64,000 nucleotides of DNA, taken from contig CM037871.1 in assembly GCA_021292105.1 (NCBI GenBank), positions 53,365,261-53,429,260 of the forward strand, read 5' to 3'. The notes below the pieces were generated by a model. That model worked only from the letters and a program-made list of their open reading frames with translations, was not told the DNA's origin and made no database searches. This stretch comes from Anadara kagoshimensis (lineage: Eukaryota; Mollusca; Bivalvia; Arcoida; Arcidae). Shown here piece after piece: positions 23,848-35,409 of this stretch. The position numbers and the translations under genes are program-made. Each line of letters opens with the position of its first letter. The stretch's first letter is position 1.

Positions 23848-26127
23848 ACCTCTTTGCCATCCTAACTTACCTTTGATTCAGCTGCCAGTCAAGATTGTAT
23901 TAGAGTTGGGATAAACTGACCTCCTTGGCAACTTAAGGTAGTTCCATAGCTTACAAATCACTTGAAAACATATATTGAAATTTTGATATGTTGTACATAG
24001 GCACGAGCCATATAACATGCCAAAATTTCAGGGTAGGTTTTCGAGTCACTTAAGAAGTTATGAAGCGCCACCTGGTGGCCATTTTACGGGATAAATGATC
24101 AAAGTACAACCACTGGTGTCAACAAATAAGCTTTAATATTTTTTTGTCATGCTTAGAAACCAAAAGTGTATTGTATTGAAATTAACCAATATGTCATGAA
24201 GATTATTTGGACCAATAAAATTTTACTTCCAGTCACGTGGTGATTTTCTACAGTGCCACCTATCAAGAGAGAACATTAAAATTCTGAAAAACTAAAAGTA
24301 ACACCCTTTGGTTAATTTGTAGATACTTAAAAAACTTAGTTGAATATGACCCCTGATTTTCACATTTATTTATTGCACATGGATAGATAAGTTTGATTTT
24401 CTGAAACAAAAAATTGGGGGTTGTCAAGCTATTTTTTTCATAAAATTGCATCAAAATCCTTAAACAAGAAAAAAGCCTTATTCCTTAGATAATAAGTTAC
24501 CATTAATGTCCCAGTATACTACTATGAACTTAATATTTTCGTTTCGTATTAACAAATAAACAAAAACACTGATTTTGAGCTATTTTGGTTGTGCAAAACA
24601 AAACCAGTTTTAAATATCATATGGACTGTACCAATGGCAACCGTTACCAAACACAGATGAATTAAAGTTGAAAGAGAATTTGTATATATTGATGAAGCAT
24701 TCTTAATTCTTAATTCTAGGCCACCGAAATGAAACGCAAATACAAGAGCATAGTCAACTTGACACCAAGAAAATTTATTATACAGTATGTTTATTGAAGA
24801 ATTGTCAGTTTGTGTCATACTATCTGTATTTAAATTCACTGAAAAAGTCACACAAAGCAGCATTTACAACACAGTATTTCAAATTTTAAACGGTGTACTC
24901 AAATTATTAAGATTTGTACCCTCAACGGTGTAGATCATTCTAATTTCCATTAAAAGATACATTTAGTTTAGTTCGTTAAAATCGTACTCAAAATTGATAT
25001 TGTGAATCATAATCTTTTGTGAATGCAAAAAATAATTCTAAGTGATAGCGTAATAGCGTTCCCGCCAAAATTCTGTAGGCACCGAAGACCACATATTTGT
25101 GACGTCATAGATGAAAAAGACATCAAATCAGACATTTCGACCGTACGCACAAAACGACAACGTCACTATGGTATGGAACTACCTTAAGCTACCTCTGGTT
25201 CAGCTGCCAGTGAAGACTTTATTAGAGCTGGGGATATCAACCTCTTTGCCACCTTCACTTAACTCTGGTTCAGCTGCCAATGAAGACTCTGTATGAGAGC
25301 TGGGGTATATTGACCTTTTCCACCTTAACTTACCTCTGGTTCAGCTGCCAATGAACACTGTGTATGAGAGCTGGGGTATATCCACCTCTTTGCTACCTTA
25401 ACTTACCTCTGGTTCAGCTGCCAGTTAACACTGTATTAGAGATGGGGTATATCAACCTCTTTGCTACCTTAACTTACCTCTGGGTCAGCTGCCAGTGAAG
25501 ACTGTATATGAGAGCTGGGGTATATCGACCTCTTTTCCACCTTAACTTACCTCTGGTTCAGCTGCCAATGAAGACTGTGTATGAGAGCTGGGGTATATCA
25601 ACCTCTTTGCTACCTTAACTTACCTCTGGTTCAGCTGCCAATGAAGACTGTGTATGAGAGCTGGGGTATATCAACCTCTTTGCTACCTTAACTTACCTCT
25701 GGTTCAGCTGCCAATGAACACTGTGTATGAGAGCTGGGGTATATCAACCTCTTTGCTACCTTAACTTACCTCTGGTTCAGCTGCCAATGAAGACTGTGTA
25801 TGAGAGCTGGGGTATATCGACCTCTTTGCCACCTTAACTTACCTCTGGTTCAGCTGCCAATGAAGACTGTGTATGAGAGCTGGGGTATATCGACCTCTTT
25901 TCCACTTTAACTTACCTCTGGTTCAGCTGCCAATGAAGACTGTGTATGAGAGATGGGGTATATCAACCTCTTTGACACCTTAACTTACCTCTGGGTCAGC
26001 TGCCAGTGAACACTGTATATGAGAGCTGGGGGATATCAACCTCTTTTCCACCTTAACTTACCTCTGGTTCAGTTGCCAATGAAGACTGTATGAGAGCTGG
26101 GGTATATCGACTCTTTGCCACCTTTCT
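23848..26127. repeat. 73-bp minisatellite, split by a 1.25-kb insertion
   Basis: The unit reads ACCTCTGGTTCAGCTGCCAA then TGAAGACTGTGTATGAGAGC then TGGGGTATATCGACCTCTTT then GCCACCTTAACTT. About 13 units lie at 25184-26127 and one diverged unit lies at 23848-23936. Each unit contains a TTAA, and the insertion at 23937-25183 sits exactly in one of them. The unit 'TTAACTTACCTCTGG' resembles a splice-junction context, but no reading frame is kept across units. Confidence 0.9.
23937..25183. mobile_element. TTAA-flanked transposon without transposase (piggyBac-type target)
   Basis: The element is 1247 bp with identical 12-bp inverted ends (GGTAGTTCCATA at the left, TATGGAACTACC at the right). It is flanked by TTAA at 23933-23936 and 25184-25187. 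Removing it and one TTAA restores a continuous 73-bp unit. A TTAA target duplication is the hallmark of the piggyBac superfamily, but the ends differ from those of the autonomous element at 46-50 kb, so a different transposase would have moved it. Inside there is no conserved frame; the 104-codon minus-strand open frame at 24549-24863 has no recognised domain. Subterminal DNA on the right (25040-25175) is noticeably richer in CG dinucleotides. Confidence 0.75.
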
Positions 26128-27234
26128 GTGTTGGAAATGATAAAAGCCAGGCATAATCTGAAATTAAAAAATAATAATAAAAATCAATTCAATAATTCTT
26201 GCATTGTAACAAATATTAAGGAAAGATGTCCACATTTTTTACATTTTAAATTTCAACTTGAGTTGAGACTTGAGTTGATTTTTAAAAATGTGAATATAAA
26301 TGCATTTATTAAATAATTAATATATGATACTGCGTGAAGAAATTATACATTAAATACCAAGATATATGATAATTTACACATATAAACTTTAAACAACAGT
26401 TTTGAGAACCAACTGACTAGCACATTCATCTATTTCAACTTTTGCTAAACACACACACCACACACACACACACACCATCATCCCCACCATCATAGCACAC
26501 CCTTCATTACCTATCAGTGGGAAGTACCTGGTTTAAAGATCATCTATTGTCTATTTCCACAATTTGTGAAAATTATTAGCCAAATTTCTAAGTTTTGTGA
26601 AAATACAATAATTTAATTTGATAAAATAGGTTAGTTTGTGAGCGAATTTCACAGTAGTAAGTACAGACATTGGTGATTTTGGCTACCAGACACAAAAACA
26701 CTGCATTGTAAATATTGTATTTACTTTCTCCTTATTGTAAAGATTTGTAATATGATGTAATAAAGTTAATATTACTGAAGTTACCAGCTAATAAAAACTG
26801 TAGCATTGCTGATCAAATTTAATATATATCTTCAAGCTTTACAATGTAAAAAAACAATGCAGCTCGGCAGTTCAAAACCATTCATCCAAAATATAAGCAC
26901 CAAGCATAAATAATCTTTCATTTCATGATGAAGACATAAAACTCTAAATGGTTTTCTTCATAATTATACTTATATAAGATTTTCAAATATTCCCTTAATG
27001 AAGTTACCAGATAAAAAGATATCAACATAGCTGCACAAATTTAATATAAAGCAGAAGTAAGCACATTTTCTGTTATGTCAAAAACAAGTACACTTATATG
27101 CATCATTTTTTTTTCTCATTTATCACTGGAGACATAAATTTTCATTTTTGTTTTTCTTGATTTCATATAAAATATATACATGTCGGATTGCTAAATTTTA
27201 AATTTCCTCAAAAAACTAATCTACCTGGTATACA
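26128..27234. other. Non-coding DNA with a CA tract
   Basis: A CA-rich microsatellite lies at about 26447-26477. The remainder is AT-rich with no recognised gene. Confidence 0.45.
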
Positions 27235-27395
27235 TAAATGCTCAATGTACTGAATTAGGTGAATTTAGTAATTAAAATACATTTGTCTCATTTCAACATC
27301 TGAAAAATATTTGGATGTCCACAATTTTGGTAAGAGCAATACTGATAAGGATTTTATTCCAAAACAGCCCTCTATAGTGCAGGTCTAGTACTAAT
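27235..27395 (+). mobile_element. Hammerhead-bearing dispersed repeat, copy E (decayed)
   Basis: At 27335-27380 the order AGCAATA, CTGATAA, GGATTTTATTCC, AAAA, TATAGTGC follows the hammerhead plan seen in better copies. The core has changed (CTGATGA to CTGATAA, GAAA to AAAA), so it cannot be active. Confidence 0.45.
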
Positions 27396-28101
27396 GAATG
27401 AACTGAATTTAGAAGAACGCATAAAAAGGAGATTATCTGTGTAGAAAAAAATTAATGCAGAAACAATGCATAACGTACATCACACTTTAATTCATTTACA
27501 ATGTCAAAAACAATACAGCATTAAAAAGCCATTGAAGTAGTGAACCACGATTCTACACTCTAGAAATCTACCATCTTTGACATTTAAAGAGTATTGTTTT
27601 TATAGGAATTCTTAAGGCTTTAATCTTATTAATCATGCACTTTATATTAAATGCAAGCAGACATAAATAATAAATCAGGGACAGATGGTCTCTTCTAAAA
27701 AAATCAATCAGCAGGTTCTCTCTGTTCCTTTGTACCAGTAACATCACTAGCCAGCCAATATTTCAATTCCAATATTCACAAACTAGATGATTCTGCAGTT
27801 TTTTATTATTATGTAGCTATAATATACATGACATACTCAATTGTTTCCAATACAACCCAGGAACCAACAAAAGTTTCTCGTTGGTTAATTCAGTTTGTTG
27901 ACGACCAGTACTTTTGTACCCATTACAATATACTGGTTAGTAGAAGCTAAAAATCTTTTGTGTTCATAATATTGCATATTCCTCTTAAATTGTCTACGCT
28001 CAATATTTGTCTGCTACATTAAAATCACTGGTATTTAACTCTAGGGAAATTTTTCATGTCGGTCAATTTTCATAAGAAACAGTTTCTTTCATTTATGGAC
28101 A
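27396..28101. other. Non-coding DNA
   Basis: AT-rich sequence with no recognised gene or repeat family. Confidence 0.4.
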
Positions 28102-28103
28102 TA

Positions 28104-28266
28104 CAGTAAAAACCTTGTTATAGTGTCCCTTGATAACTCTGCCACCTCACTTATCGCTGTACATTTTTAAGTCCCAAAATCTATTTTTTCTCTATAAGCC
28201 TCACTTGATTCAATGCCAAACCACTTTAAAATGCAGAAACGGTGACAATGAATTGAGGTTTTGCTG
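28104..28266. mobile_element. TA-flanked MITE, 163 bp (CAGTAAAACCTTG family)
   Basis: It begins CAGTAAAAACCTTG and ends with the reverse complement CAGCAAAACCTC. TA lies on both sides (28102-28103, 28267-28268). Related fragments are at 19937 and 37453. No protein is encoded. Confidence 0.65.
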
Positions 28267-28271
28267 TACTT

Positions 28272-29085
28272 TAATTTCTGCACTGTCAATGACAAACCAA
28301 TGTAAATACAAGCTAACTATACTGGTGGTGTACCTATTATCAACATTAGCATCAAATCTCTGCTGTATTAGGATAAAATGAATATAATAAATGACTCCGA
28401 CTCAAGTTCAGTATTTCTTGCTTCAGAATGAATACGTTTTTCCCAAAGTGTAAAATTTTGATCAGATGAAGAAAATGATGGTGATATTAGGTACACAACA
28501 AGTATACATGCAGGTACAAAGCTATTATTTAAAAAAAAAATTAAAATTGTTTTGCAATACATCTGCTCTCACAAATTCACATGAAAATAATATAAAAAAC
28601 AAAAACATGTCCAATTTACAGTGCCTTTACTTTTTACACTGTAGCTATACCCTGTTACTTCAATCCAGATTAACTTTAACTTACTGAAGGTTTTCTTTTT
28701 TATCAAAAAGTATTATAATTTCTTAGTAAATCAAAGTACTGAAGGTACTGAAGCATCAGCTAAACTGAGCAATTTGATAAAAAAAATGTGCACTTGAAAC
28801 TGAGATTTGTCTAATGAATCAGTAACAAATGAAAATCATGCAAATAATAGATACTGTGATCGGGAAGCTTCTAACAACAAGTCTGCTTTTTATGCAAGTT
28901 GTTAGGTTCTAACATATAAATATGTTACAATGGTCAAAATGGACATGCCACGCAATGTTTATCAATTGAGTAAACTAAGTAATTCGCATAAATATAAATT
29001 TTCAATTTTTCAAAAACCAAGAGAGGCTACTAAAGACCCGACCCCAAATCTGAGTGAAATATCTCGAGCGTAACGGAAAAAAGTC
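28272..29085. other. Non-coding DNA
   Basis: AT-rich sequence. A small inverted repeat, CTAACAACAAG against CTTGCATAAAAAG/AAGTTGTTAG, lies near 28870-28910. No gene is recognised. Confidence 0.4.
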
Positions 29086-29089
29086 CAGA

Positions 29090-29185
29090 GAAACCATCAT
29101 TTTGATAAAATTCACAAAGTAAAAGGGGCATAACTCCACTAAAACGCAGTTGACTGGAAGAAAACCCAAACTGGATCTGTAATCA
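29090..29185 (+). repeat. Orphan fragment of the 161-bp CvA-like core repeat
   Basis: GGGGCATAACTCCACTAAAA, then the GGAAGAAAACCC region, then CTGGATCTGTAATC follow the same order as GGGCCATAACTCC, GGAAACGAAAC and CTTGATCTGTAAC in the element at 6435-7405. It is a diverged part-unit directly followed by a trinucleotide-rich tract, as the core repeats at 7.3 kb are followed by a tetranucleotide tract. Confidence 0.55.
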
Positions 29186-29247
29186 CCACCATCATCATCA
29201 TTATCACTCCTCATATCACATTTTGATCATCAACATGAAGATATCAC

Positions 29248-29278
<31 letters not shown>

Positions 29279-30022
29279 GTCATTAGCAGCAGCAGTAGAA
29301 CCCATGCCATGACAATCACCACCACCATTATATTAATCATTTTCAGAAATCCTCATGTTACATCATTAATATGGTCACATCATCATCATAGCTCTTCGTG
29401 TCACATAATCATCATCATTATCAGCAGCAGCAGTACTGAATGTCATCATCATCATCATGTCACATCATCAGCATGAAGACATTGGCTTTGTCATCATCAT
29501 CATCATCGTGAATTATTATCATCATCGACAGCAGCAGAACTGAATGTCATCACCACCACCATCATCATCATCATCACCACCATCTTCATCATCATCATCA
29601 TCATACTATCGGCAGTGCTCAGCAGTACTGAATGTCATCATTGCCACCATCATCATCATCGGTAGCAACAGAACTCATGTCACCATCATAATCATCATCA
29701 TAGTTCGTCAAGTCACATCGTCATCATCACCATCATCATTCATAGCAGCAGAGCTTATTTTCATCACCACCATCTTCTTCATCACGATAATCATTATCAT
29801 CATCGGCATCAACAGAACTCATGTCATCAACATCATTATCATATCTCCTCGTGTCACATCATCATCATCATTATATCTCCTCATGTCATATCATCATCAT
29901 CATCATGGTGACATCATCATCGGCAGCAGCAGAACTGAATGTCATCATCATCATTATTATTGTCATAATCTTCACCAGATCATCATGCCACATCATCATC
30001 GACATAGTGTCATCATCACAAA
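29186..30022. repeat. CAT/ATC-rich compound array
   Basis: About 840 bp of ATC/CAT triplets are interleaved with recurring blocks such as GCAGCAGCAGAACTGAATGT and CTCCTCATGTCACATC, so it is a degenerate minisatellite built on a triplet repeat. Long Ser/His/Ile open frames on the plus strand are products of the triplet repeat and are not annotated as genes. Confidence 0.9.
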
Positions 30023-30434
30023 AAAATGACCAGCTATTTCCCTTGACTTGCAATTGACAGATTAACCACTGTTGAAGTCATTAATTTTATTCATTGAATT
30101 CACAATTAATTTGAAAAAAAAATAAAAATAAAAATAAAACCTTTGTTTTAGAAATAATTTAAATGTATTTAAAATTATTGTTGAATATATATAAATTGTC
30201 CAAGTGAGCTTCAAAAGCCTGAATTGGTATAAACTATCCTGACACAATAAGCTAATAAGCTAATAATCTGTACCTCCCAATTACAGAAGTTGTCCAGGCA
30301 ACTGTCTCTTTCAAAAAAAGTTTGTTGACAAGAATTGTGTACAAAAGGGGGAAATATTTCTGAATACGATTAATTGAAAATTAATTGATTATTATTTAGA
30401 CAACTAAAACGTTACAATAAAATTACTTTGAATT

Positions 30435-31000
30435 TAAGAGGAGTTGAGTTCACAAAGTTGGTACCCCCATTTTAATACTTGCTAAAAAATGACTAAGTTT
30501 CAAAGTCTGGAAAAATGGAGAAAAAATCTTGAAATATTTGCATAAAGTCAGGTCACATCTTCAATATATATAAATATTTTGTGAAGTTTCAAGGCTTTTG
30601 GTTGAAAACTGTAAGAGGAGTTGAGTTCACAAAGTAGGTACCCCCATTCAAATACTTGCTAAAAAGTGACTAAGTTTTAAAGTCTGGAAAAATGGGGGAA
30701 AAAATCTTGAAATATTTCCATAAAGTCAGGTCACATCCTCAATATATATATTAACATTCTGTGAAGTTTCAAGGTTTTTGGTTGAAATCTGTAAGAGGAG
30801 TTGAGTTCACAAAGTAGGTACCCCCATTCAAATACTTGCTAAAAAGTGACTAAGTTTCAAAGTCTTGAAAAATGGGGAAAAAATCTTGAAATATTTCCAT
30901 AAAGTCAGGTGCACATCCATAATACATATAGAAACATTCTGTGAAGTTTCAAGGTTTTTGGTTGAAAACTGTAAGAGGAGTTGAGTTCACAAGATTGGTA
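30435..31000. repeat. 180-bp tandem repeat, 3.1 copies
   Basis: AAGAGGAGTTGAGTTCACAA recurs at 30435, 30613, 30793 and 30973, giving spacings of 178, 180 and 180 bp. The unit includes GGTACCCCCATT, CAAAGTCTGGAAAAATGG and AAGTCAGGTCACATC. Identity is high. It is similar in size and style to the core repeats of bivalve tandem-repeat-bearing elements, but no element ends were found. Confidence 0.85.
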
Positions 31001-31599
31001 CCATATTTTCCCCGCCCTTAGTTTCTGTTCTACTTCACCAACGGTGCTCTAGAAATCGGAAGAACTTAAGAAAGCACAATAACTGTTTTGTTTGTTTTCC
31101 TGCATATTATGTGAAATAAAGTAATATGGCTTCATGAAAAAAATTAAAGGTTGTAAAAACCATGGATTAAACTACTGACAACAACTTTAATCGGATATCT
31201 ACTGTAAAAACGATCTAATAAGGACTTGTAACAAGGTAAATAAATTTTATCTGAAAATTTTAAAACATCGTTTTTTTTCAGTTTTTGTTTAGATTTTGAT
31301 TTCAAGTTGTTCTTTCTTGCGATTTATTTTGTTGATTCAAAATAAACAACTGGAAAAGGTATTTAAATGAACATTGATGATGAAATTGTCTGTCTTCGGA
31401 GACATATGGTAAGAAGTGGAGTGTGTGTGGAAGATCGGAAGTTATGCAGTTATGTAGCAGAGATTCGAGAATAAAGCATGTCGTTTTTATATTAAACTGA
31501 TAACTGAAAAGGACAGGGTGTCACGATCATTTTAAAAGGGGCAAGGGTGTACTGGACTAAAAAGGTCAGTCACTACGCTATGTGAATACATTTGAGCAG
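31001..31599. other. Non-coding DNA
   Basis: An open stretch of about 35 codons starts at an ATG near 31369 and contains ATATGGTAAGAAG, a fair donor context. It is too short to support a gene. Confidence 0.4.
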
Positions 31600-32520
31600 G
31601 GGCATCGGGTGTCAAATGCCATGCCCCCAAACACACGGCTAATTTGCATACGAACTACGGTATCGATATCCTACACAACTTCACGAGTCACAAACGATTT
31701 ATCAACATAGCCAATAACTTGTAAATAAACTTCTTCTTTCAGTTTCGTATCTCATTTTTGGGAATAATCTTTGATTTCTTTTTTTTGTTATGCATAATTT
31801 TGCTACCGGCAAACTGACAGGAATGAATTTTAATACGTAATGAAAGCGGGAAAATCCTCGTGACGTTATGATGGTCGGGATACCCCAAAAACGAAATATT
31901 ATTGACAATCAATTTTTAAAAAATATATATAATTTATCGTCAAATGTGATCCATGTTTAAAGTTATTTAACTTAAAAACTGTTTAATGAGCATACTTTGT
32001 GTTTATTTATTGATGTCACTTTGCGTAAATTAAAAAAATCCAATATGGCGGCGACTGTAAAACAACCACACGTACAGCACTGTAGGTCAAAAAGAAGAAC
32101 GTCGGCGCGAACTGACAAGATCGTCATTTTTGTTGGGTTTTCCGAGGGGCGTATACTTAATGGATTTTTATGGGTTTTTATCTTAAAATTATCATACAAA
32201 AGTGAAGAATTAAAATATATATCCAGCAAAAACAATTACGGACTAATACGCGTATGAATACATTTCAGATCGGCATTCTGTTCAACTTGTGTACATGATG
32301 AAAACATTGCTTTCGTAACTTTCCGGGAGACCCAATCACTCAGATTAGAGTTTATACATACCTGGGATACCGTATATGGAAATTCCCGTAATTTCAGTCG
32401 AAACGAAGGATTTGATTGGCTGTCAAGGTGAAATGAGAGCGGCGCTAAATACGAAAAAATCCAACGATCGCTATAAAGCATTCAGCATGGCTGATGCTTT
32501 AAAAAATAACTCAAAGTACA
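31600..32520. promoter_or_regulatory. CG-dinucleotide-rich, promoter-like stretch
   Basis: This stretch holds many more CG dinucleotides than the surrounding CG-poor DNA, for example GTCGGCGCGAACTGAC near 32100 and GAGCGGCGCTAAATACG near 32438. It contains CCAATATGGCGGCGAC at about 32040 (a CCAAT box overlapping an ATGGCGGC YY1-type motif) and GATTGGCTG (an inverted CCAAT box) near 32414. An 86-codon plus-strand frame (31997-32257) contains MAATVKQPHVQHCRSKRRTS but matches nothing I know. It could be an alternative or internal promoter, a young insertion, or chance. Confidence 0.3.
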
Positions 32521-32939
32521 GGTGATACAGTTTTATAATGTTCTGGAATTAATTTCTAACATTAACAATTTAAAATTGGAGCCCAAACAAATTCTGATAT
32601 GTAAGTGCCAAACTTGATATTTATTTGAACTTTAACTTAAAACTAGCCGGAAGGAATAGTTGATTTACTGATGATACCAGGGAAAGAATGTGTTGATAGC
32701 AGCTCCTTAGACTGTATAGGCAGTAATTCCTTAGACTACATAGGCAGTAATTTCAGGGGTTTGTAAATTCAAGCTGACTTCCTGCTGATGTATTTACATT
32801 GCTGATTAATTTAATAATTAGCCCCCTCCTAACCCATTACTAATACAAATAAATATGGTAAAAGATAACACAATCTACTATATCTATGTCAGTAGTCAGC
32901 TCTAGTAATAACTATATATGAAAAATATCAACTGATTAT

Positions 32940-33230
32940 CTTCAGCACAAGATAAAGGGCATTATGGGAACAAAAATTAGACAAAGGCATTGTGGGAAAA
33001 CATTTAGACATAAGACATAGGCATTGTGGTCTTACAATTAGACAAGACAAGTTTTATGCATTCTGGGAAAACACCGATAAACATAAGGCAAAAGTTTTCT
33101 GGTAACAACAAGCATTGAAGGTCATATTACTCAAGGCACTTTGGGTAAACATTTAGACAAAAGGCATTGTGGAACATTTAAACTAGACAAAAAGAATTGT
33201 GGGAAAACTTGAAAACATTGGAGAAAATAT
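32940..33230. repeat. Degenerate minisatellite (GGCATTGTGGGAAAACATTT)
   Basis: About eight loosely conserved copies of GGCATTGTGGGAA followed by AACATTTAGACAAA occur with variable spacing of about 30-40 bp. It is clearly old. Confidence 0.65.
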
Positions 33231-33329
33231 TAAACCCATGCTAGCCCTTTACAATGAGAATCTAACTAGACTATGCATTGTCACTTCCTATTGTTTATAC
33301 ATCTATGAAAATATCACAAACAATTATAC

Positions 33330-33710
33330 AGCCACTGTATAAAAACACAAACATCTTGTTATCATTGCCAGAATGGCATTTAATCTGTGGAATACCTCAG
33401 TTAGAGGGGTGGATGGCAAGGGGATACAATGTCACACTTTACTGTTTCAATATATATATAATATCACATTCAATTACATGATCAATGCATAAAAACACTG
33501 TTATCTTGTTATCTTTGTAAGTTACAGATGTCACAAAGGGAAGGAGGTGAATGAGAGAGAGGAATACTATGACACACCCTATCATTTTATCACATCCAAT
33601 TACATGATCCCCAATGCCATGTTAACTACTGACAAAAAAAACTGCATTAGCAGATGCCACACAGGGGGTAGAAGGGACTGAGAGGGGGGATAGCATGACA
33701 GTTACATGAT
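33330..33710. repeat. Degenerate ~150-bp tandem repeat, about three copies
   Basis: The recurring blocks are 'TCACATTCAATTACATGATC'/'TCACATCCAATTACATGATC', 'AAAAACACTGTTATCTTGTT'/'AAACACAAACATCTTGTT', a purine-rich 'AGGGAAGGAGGTGAATGAGA'-like block, and 'ATACTATGACAC'/'GATAGCATGACAG'. Copies are poorly conserved. The 67-codon plus-strand frame here is incidental. Confidence 0.5.
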
Positions 33711-34379
33711 ACATGAATACATATCAAGTCTGTATTTATCCAACCTTAATCAGCAGTGTAAGGTGATAAGTGTAAAGATAAAAATATTACAACAATCCAA
33801 TTATCTCCCATTAATGACATCGTTTCTATTCTTTACGCATCGGATCTACATCTCTGGGTGAAAGGAAGATTACATGAAAAGTTGTATCTTCTCATTTTAA
33901 ACATGACAATTACACCGCAGAACACTAAAACAGTATATTACACAACCACACACATATACTTATATTTACAACAAAAAAACTTACAAAAAAGCCAAGAGTT
34001 TTATGTATCGTGTAAAAACCCCTCTTTATGATCAAAGGTCGAGTGATTTTAATTATTCACTCTTTAACTACATATGAAGTGTAAGGTTACTGTTTATTGC
34101 AACAATTAGTCATAATATACAGACCACATAATACTCTTAACAACATTGTGTAAATACAGAGTATGAAAAAAAGGTATAGGTGAAAAAATATGCCAAAAAA
34201 TATACATGTGCATCTGGCCTGGTTTTTACTTGTCTTCGTGTAACAATATCAGTACTCAGTACTAAGTCCTACAAGCACTGTTTATGGTAAAAGTAAACAA
34301 AGTGTCTTTACGCAACATTATAAACATTTTGTTATAAACTATAAGGAATGTGTATTTAAATGTACAAAATATAATACAT
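33711..34379. other. Non-coding DNA
   Basis: AT-rich sequence; nothing recognised. Confidence 0.4.
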
Positions 34380-34600
34380 AAAGGCACTGAGTGGAGTAAT
34401 GGTATTTTACACCCCAGTCAAGATTCTTTCGCTTATAGGTGGTCAGTTACAGGATGGTGGAGGAACCAGGAATGTCTAGAGGAAACTGCTGACCCTCAAC
34501 AAGCGAAACAGACAAACTTTCTCACACTAGAATCTGTCCTGAGTGGGGGCTGTAAAAGACACTGTGATTCATAAGTTTGCTATTAAGCCCATTCAGCCAC
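34380..34600. repeat. Dispersed SINE-like repeat, copy 2
   Basis: Contains GGAGTAATGGTATTTTACAC, CCCAGTCAAGATTCTTTCGC, GGTGGAGGAACCAGGAATGT, TAGAGGAAACTGCTGACC, CTTTCTCACAC and AAGACACTGTGAT. The order matches 11395-11575 and the start matches 63270-63380. The 74-codon frame over it is not a gene. Confidence 0.55.
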
Positions 34601-35409
34601 CAAGACCCAGAAAGGTGCTGAATTTATAGGAAGTTTCAAGTTGTCATCAGACAGATACCCAACTAAAAAAATCCAAAAAAAAACTGATTTAAAAACAATT
34701 TATAATCATTAAAACTAATGACAGGCTATAAAAGCCATTGGTAGAGGGTAAAACAAAACAGAGATGAAGTTGAAATTTGACCACAATCTTAGACACCATA
34801 TATTGAAAGTTATGGTACAAAACAAGTATCTGTTTTCCCATTTTCATTTTGCCACTTTAAACAAATCAGGGTTTCATTTTAACAGTTTTTGCATTACTTC
34901 TAATAATTAATGCAAGAGAAAACAATTTATTTAAGTAAAGAAAATGTTGGCTTTCTTTAAATGAGAAAACAAAGAGTACACTAATTTCACCCATATTTTA
35001 CATTAGGTCTTTCTGAACTTAAGATAGTAAAAACAAAGCTGCAGAATAAAACACATTGCTACATTTGATGACCTCTCAATATCCCATCACAGTTAACTTA
35101 TATTAGTACTCTTATACACAAGCCCAGAGAAAACATGCCAAACAGTAACATATGGTATTTATGTCTTAACGAAAATTACCACAATCACCAAAACCATACA
35201 AAAACATGTGTAAACATTAAAGTGCCGACACTTATAATATAATTATGACCTGATACAGGCGCCTCCGAGTACAGGTGAGTGGGATCATAAAAACACTCAT
35301 TAACAAGTGTCTGTTGAACGAAGAAATCCCAAACAATCAACGTTACTCAATTTAACTAACATGATCTAAAGGAAACAAAACAACAAACAGGCTACGAAAT
35401 TACATATTA
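34601..35409. other. Non-coding DNA
   Basis: AT-rich sequence. A 16-base GC-rich block (GCGCCTCCGAGTACAG, about 35261-35276) lies between ACAG and GTGAGT, which would fit a plus-strand micro-exon but has no other support. Confidence 0.35.

Noticed and set aside
24549-24863. 104-codon minus-strand frame in the TTAA-flanked element as a possible transposase
   Set aside because: There is no DDE motif, no Cys-rich tail and no resemblance to piggyBac proteins; it is low-complexity AT-rich composition.
23848-26127. Tandem duplicated exons in the 73-bp array (TTACCTCTGG resembling splice sites)
   Set aside because: The unit length is not a multiple of three and no common reading frame is preserved between units.
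29544-30057. Serine/histidine/isoleucine-rich frames of 78-161 codons
   Set aside because: Translation of a CAT/ATC triplet array.
32472-32522. TATAAA followed by an ATG and an AG|GTGATA donor as the start of a plus-strand gene
   Set aside because: The ATG is only about 10 bp after the TATA-like element, so transcription would start past it; the 12-residue product matches nothing.
35261-35276. 16-base micro-exon between ACAG and GTGAGT
   Set aside because: Only the splice-like flanks support it; there is no neighbouring plus-strand gene.
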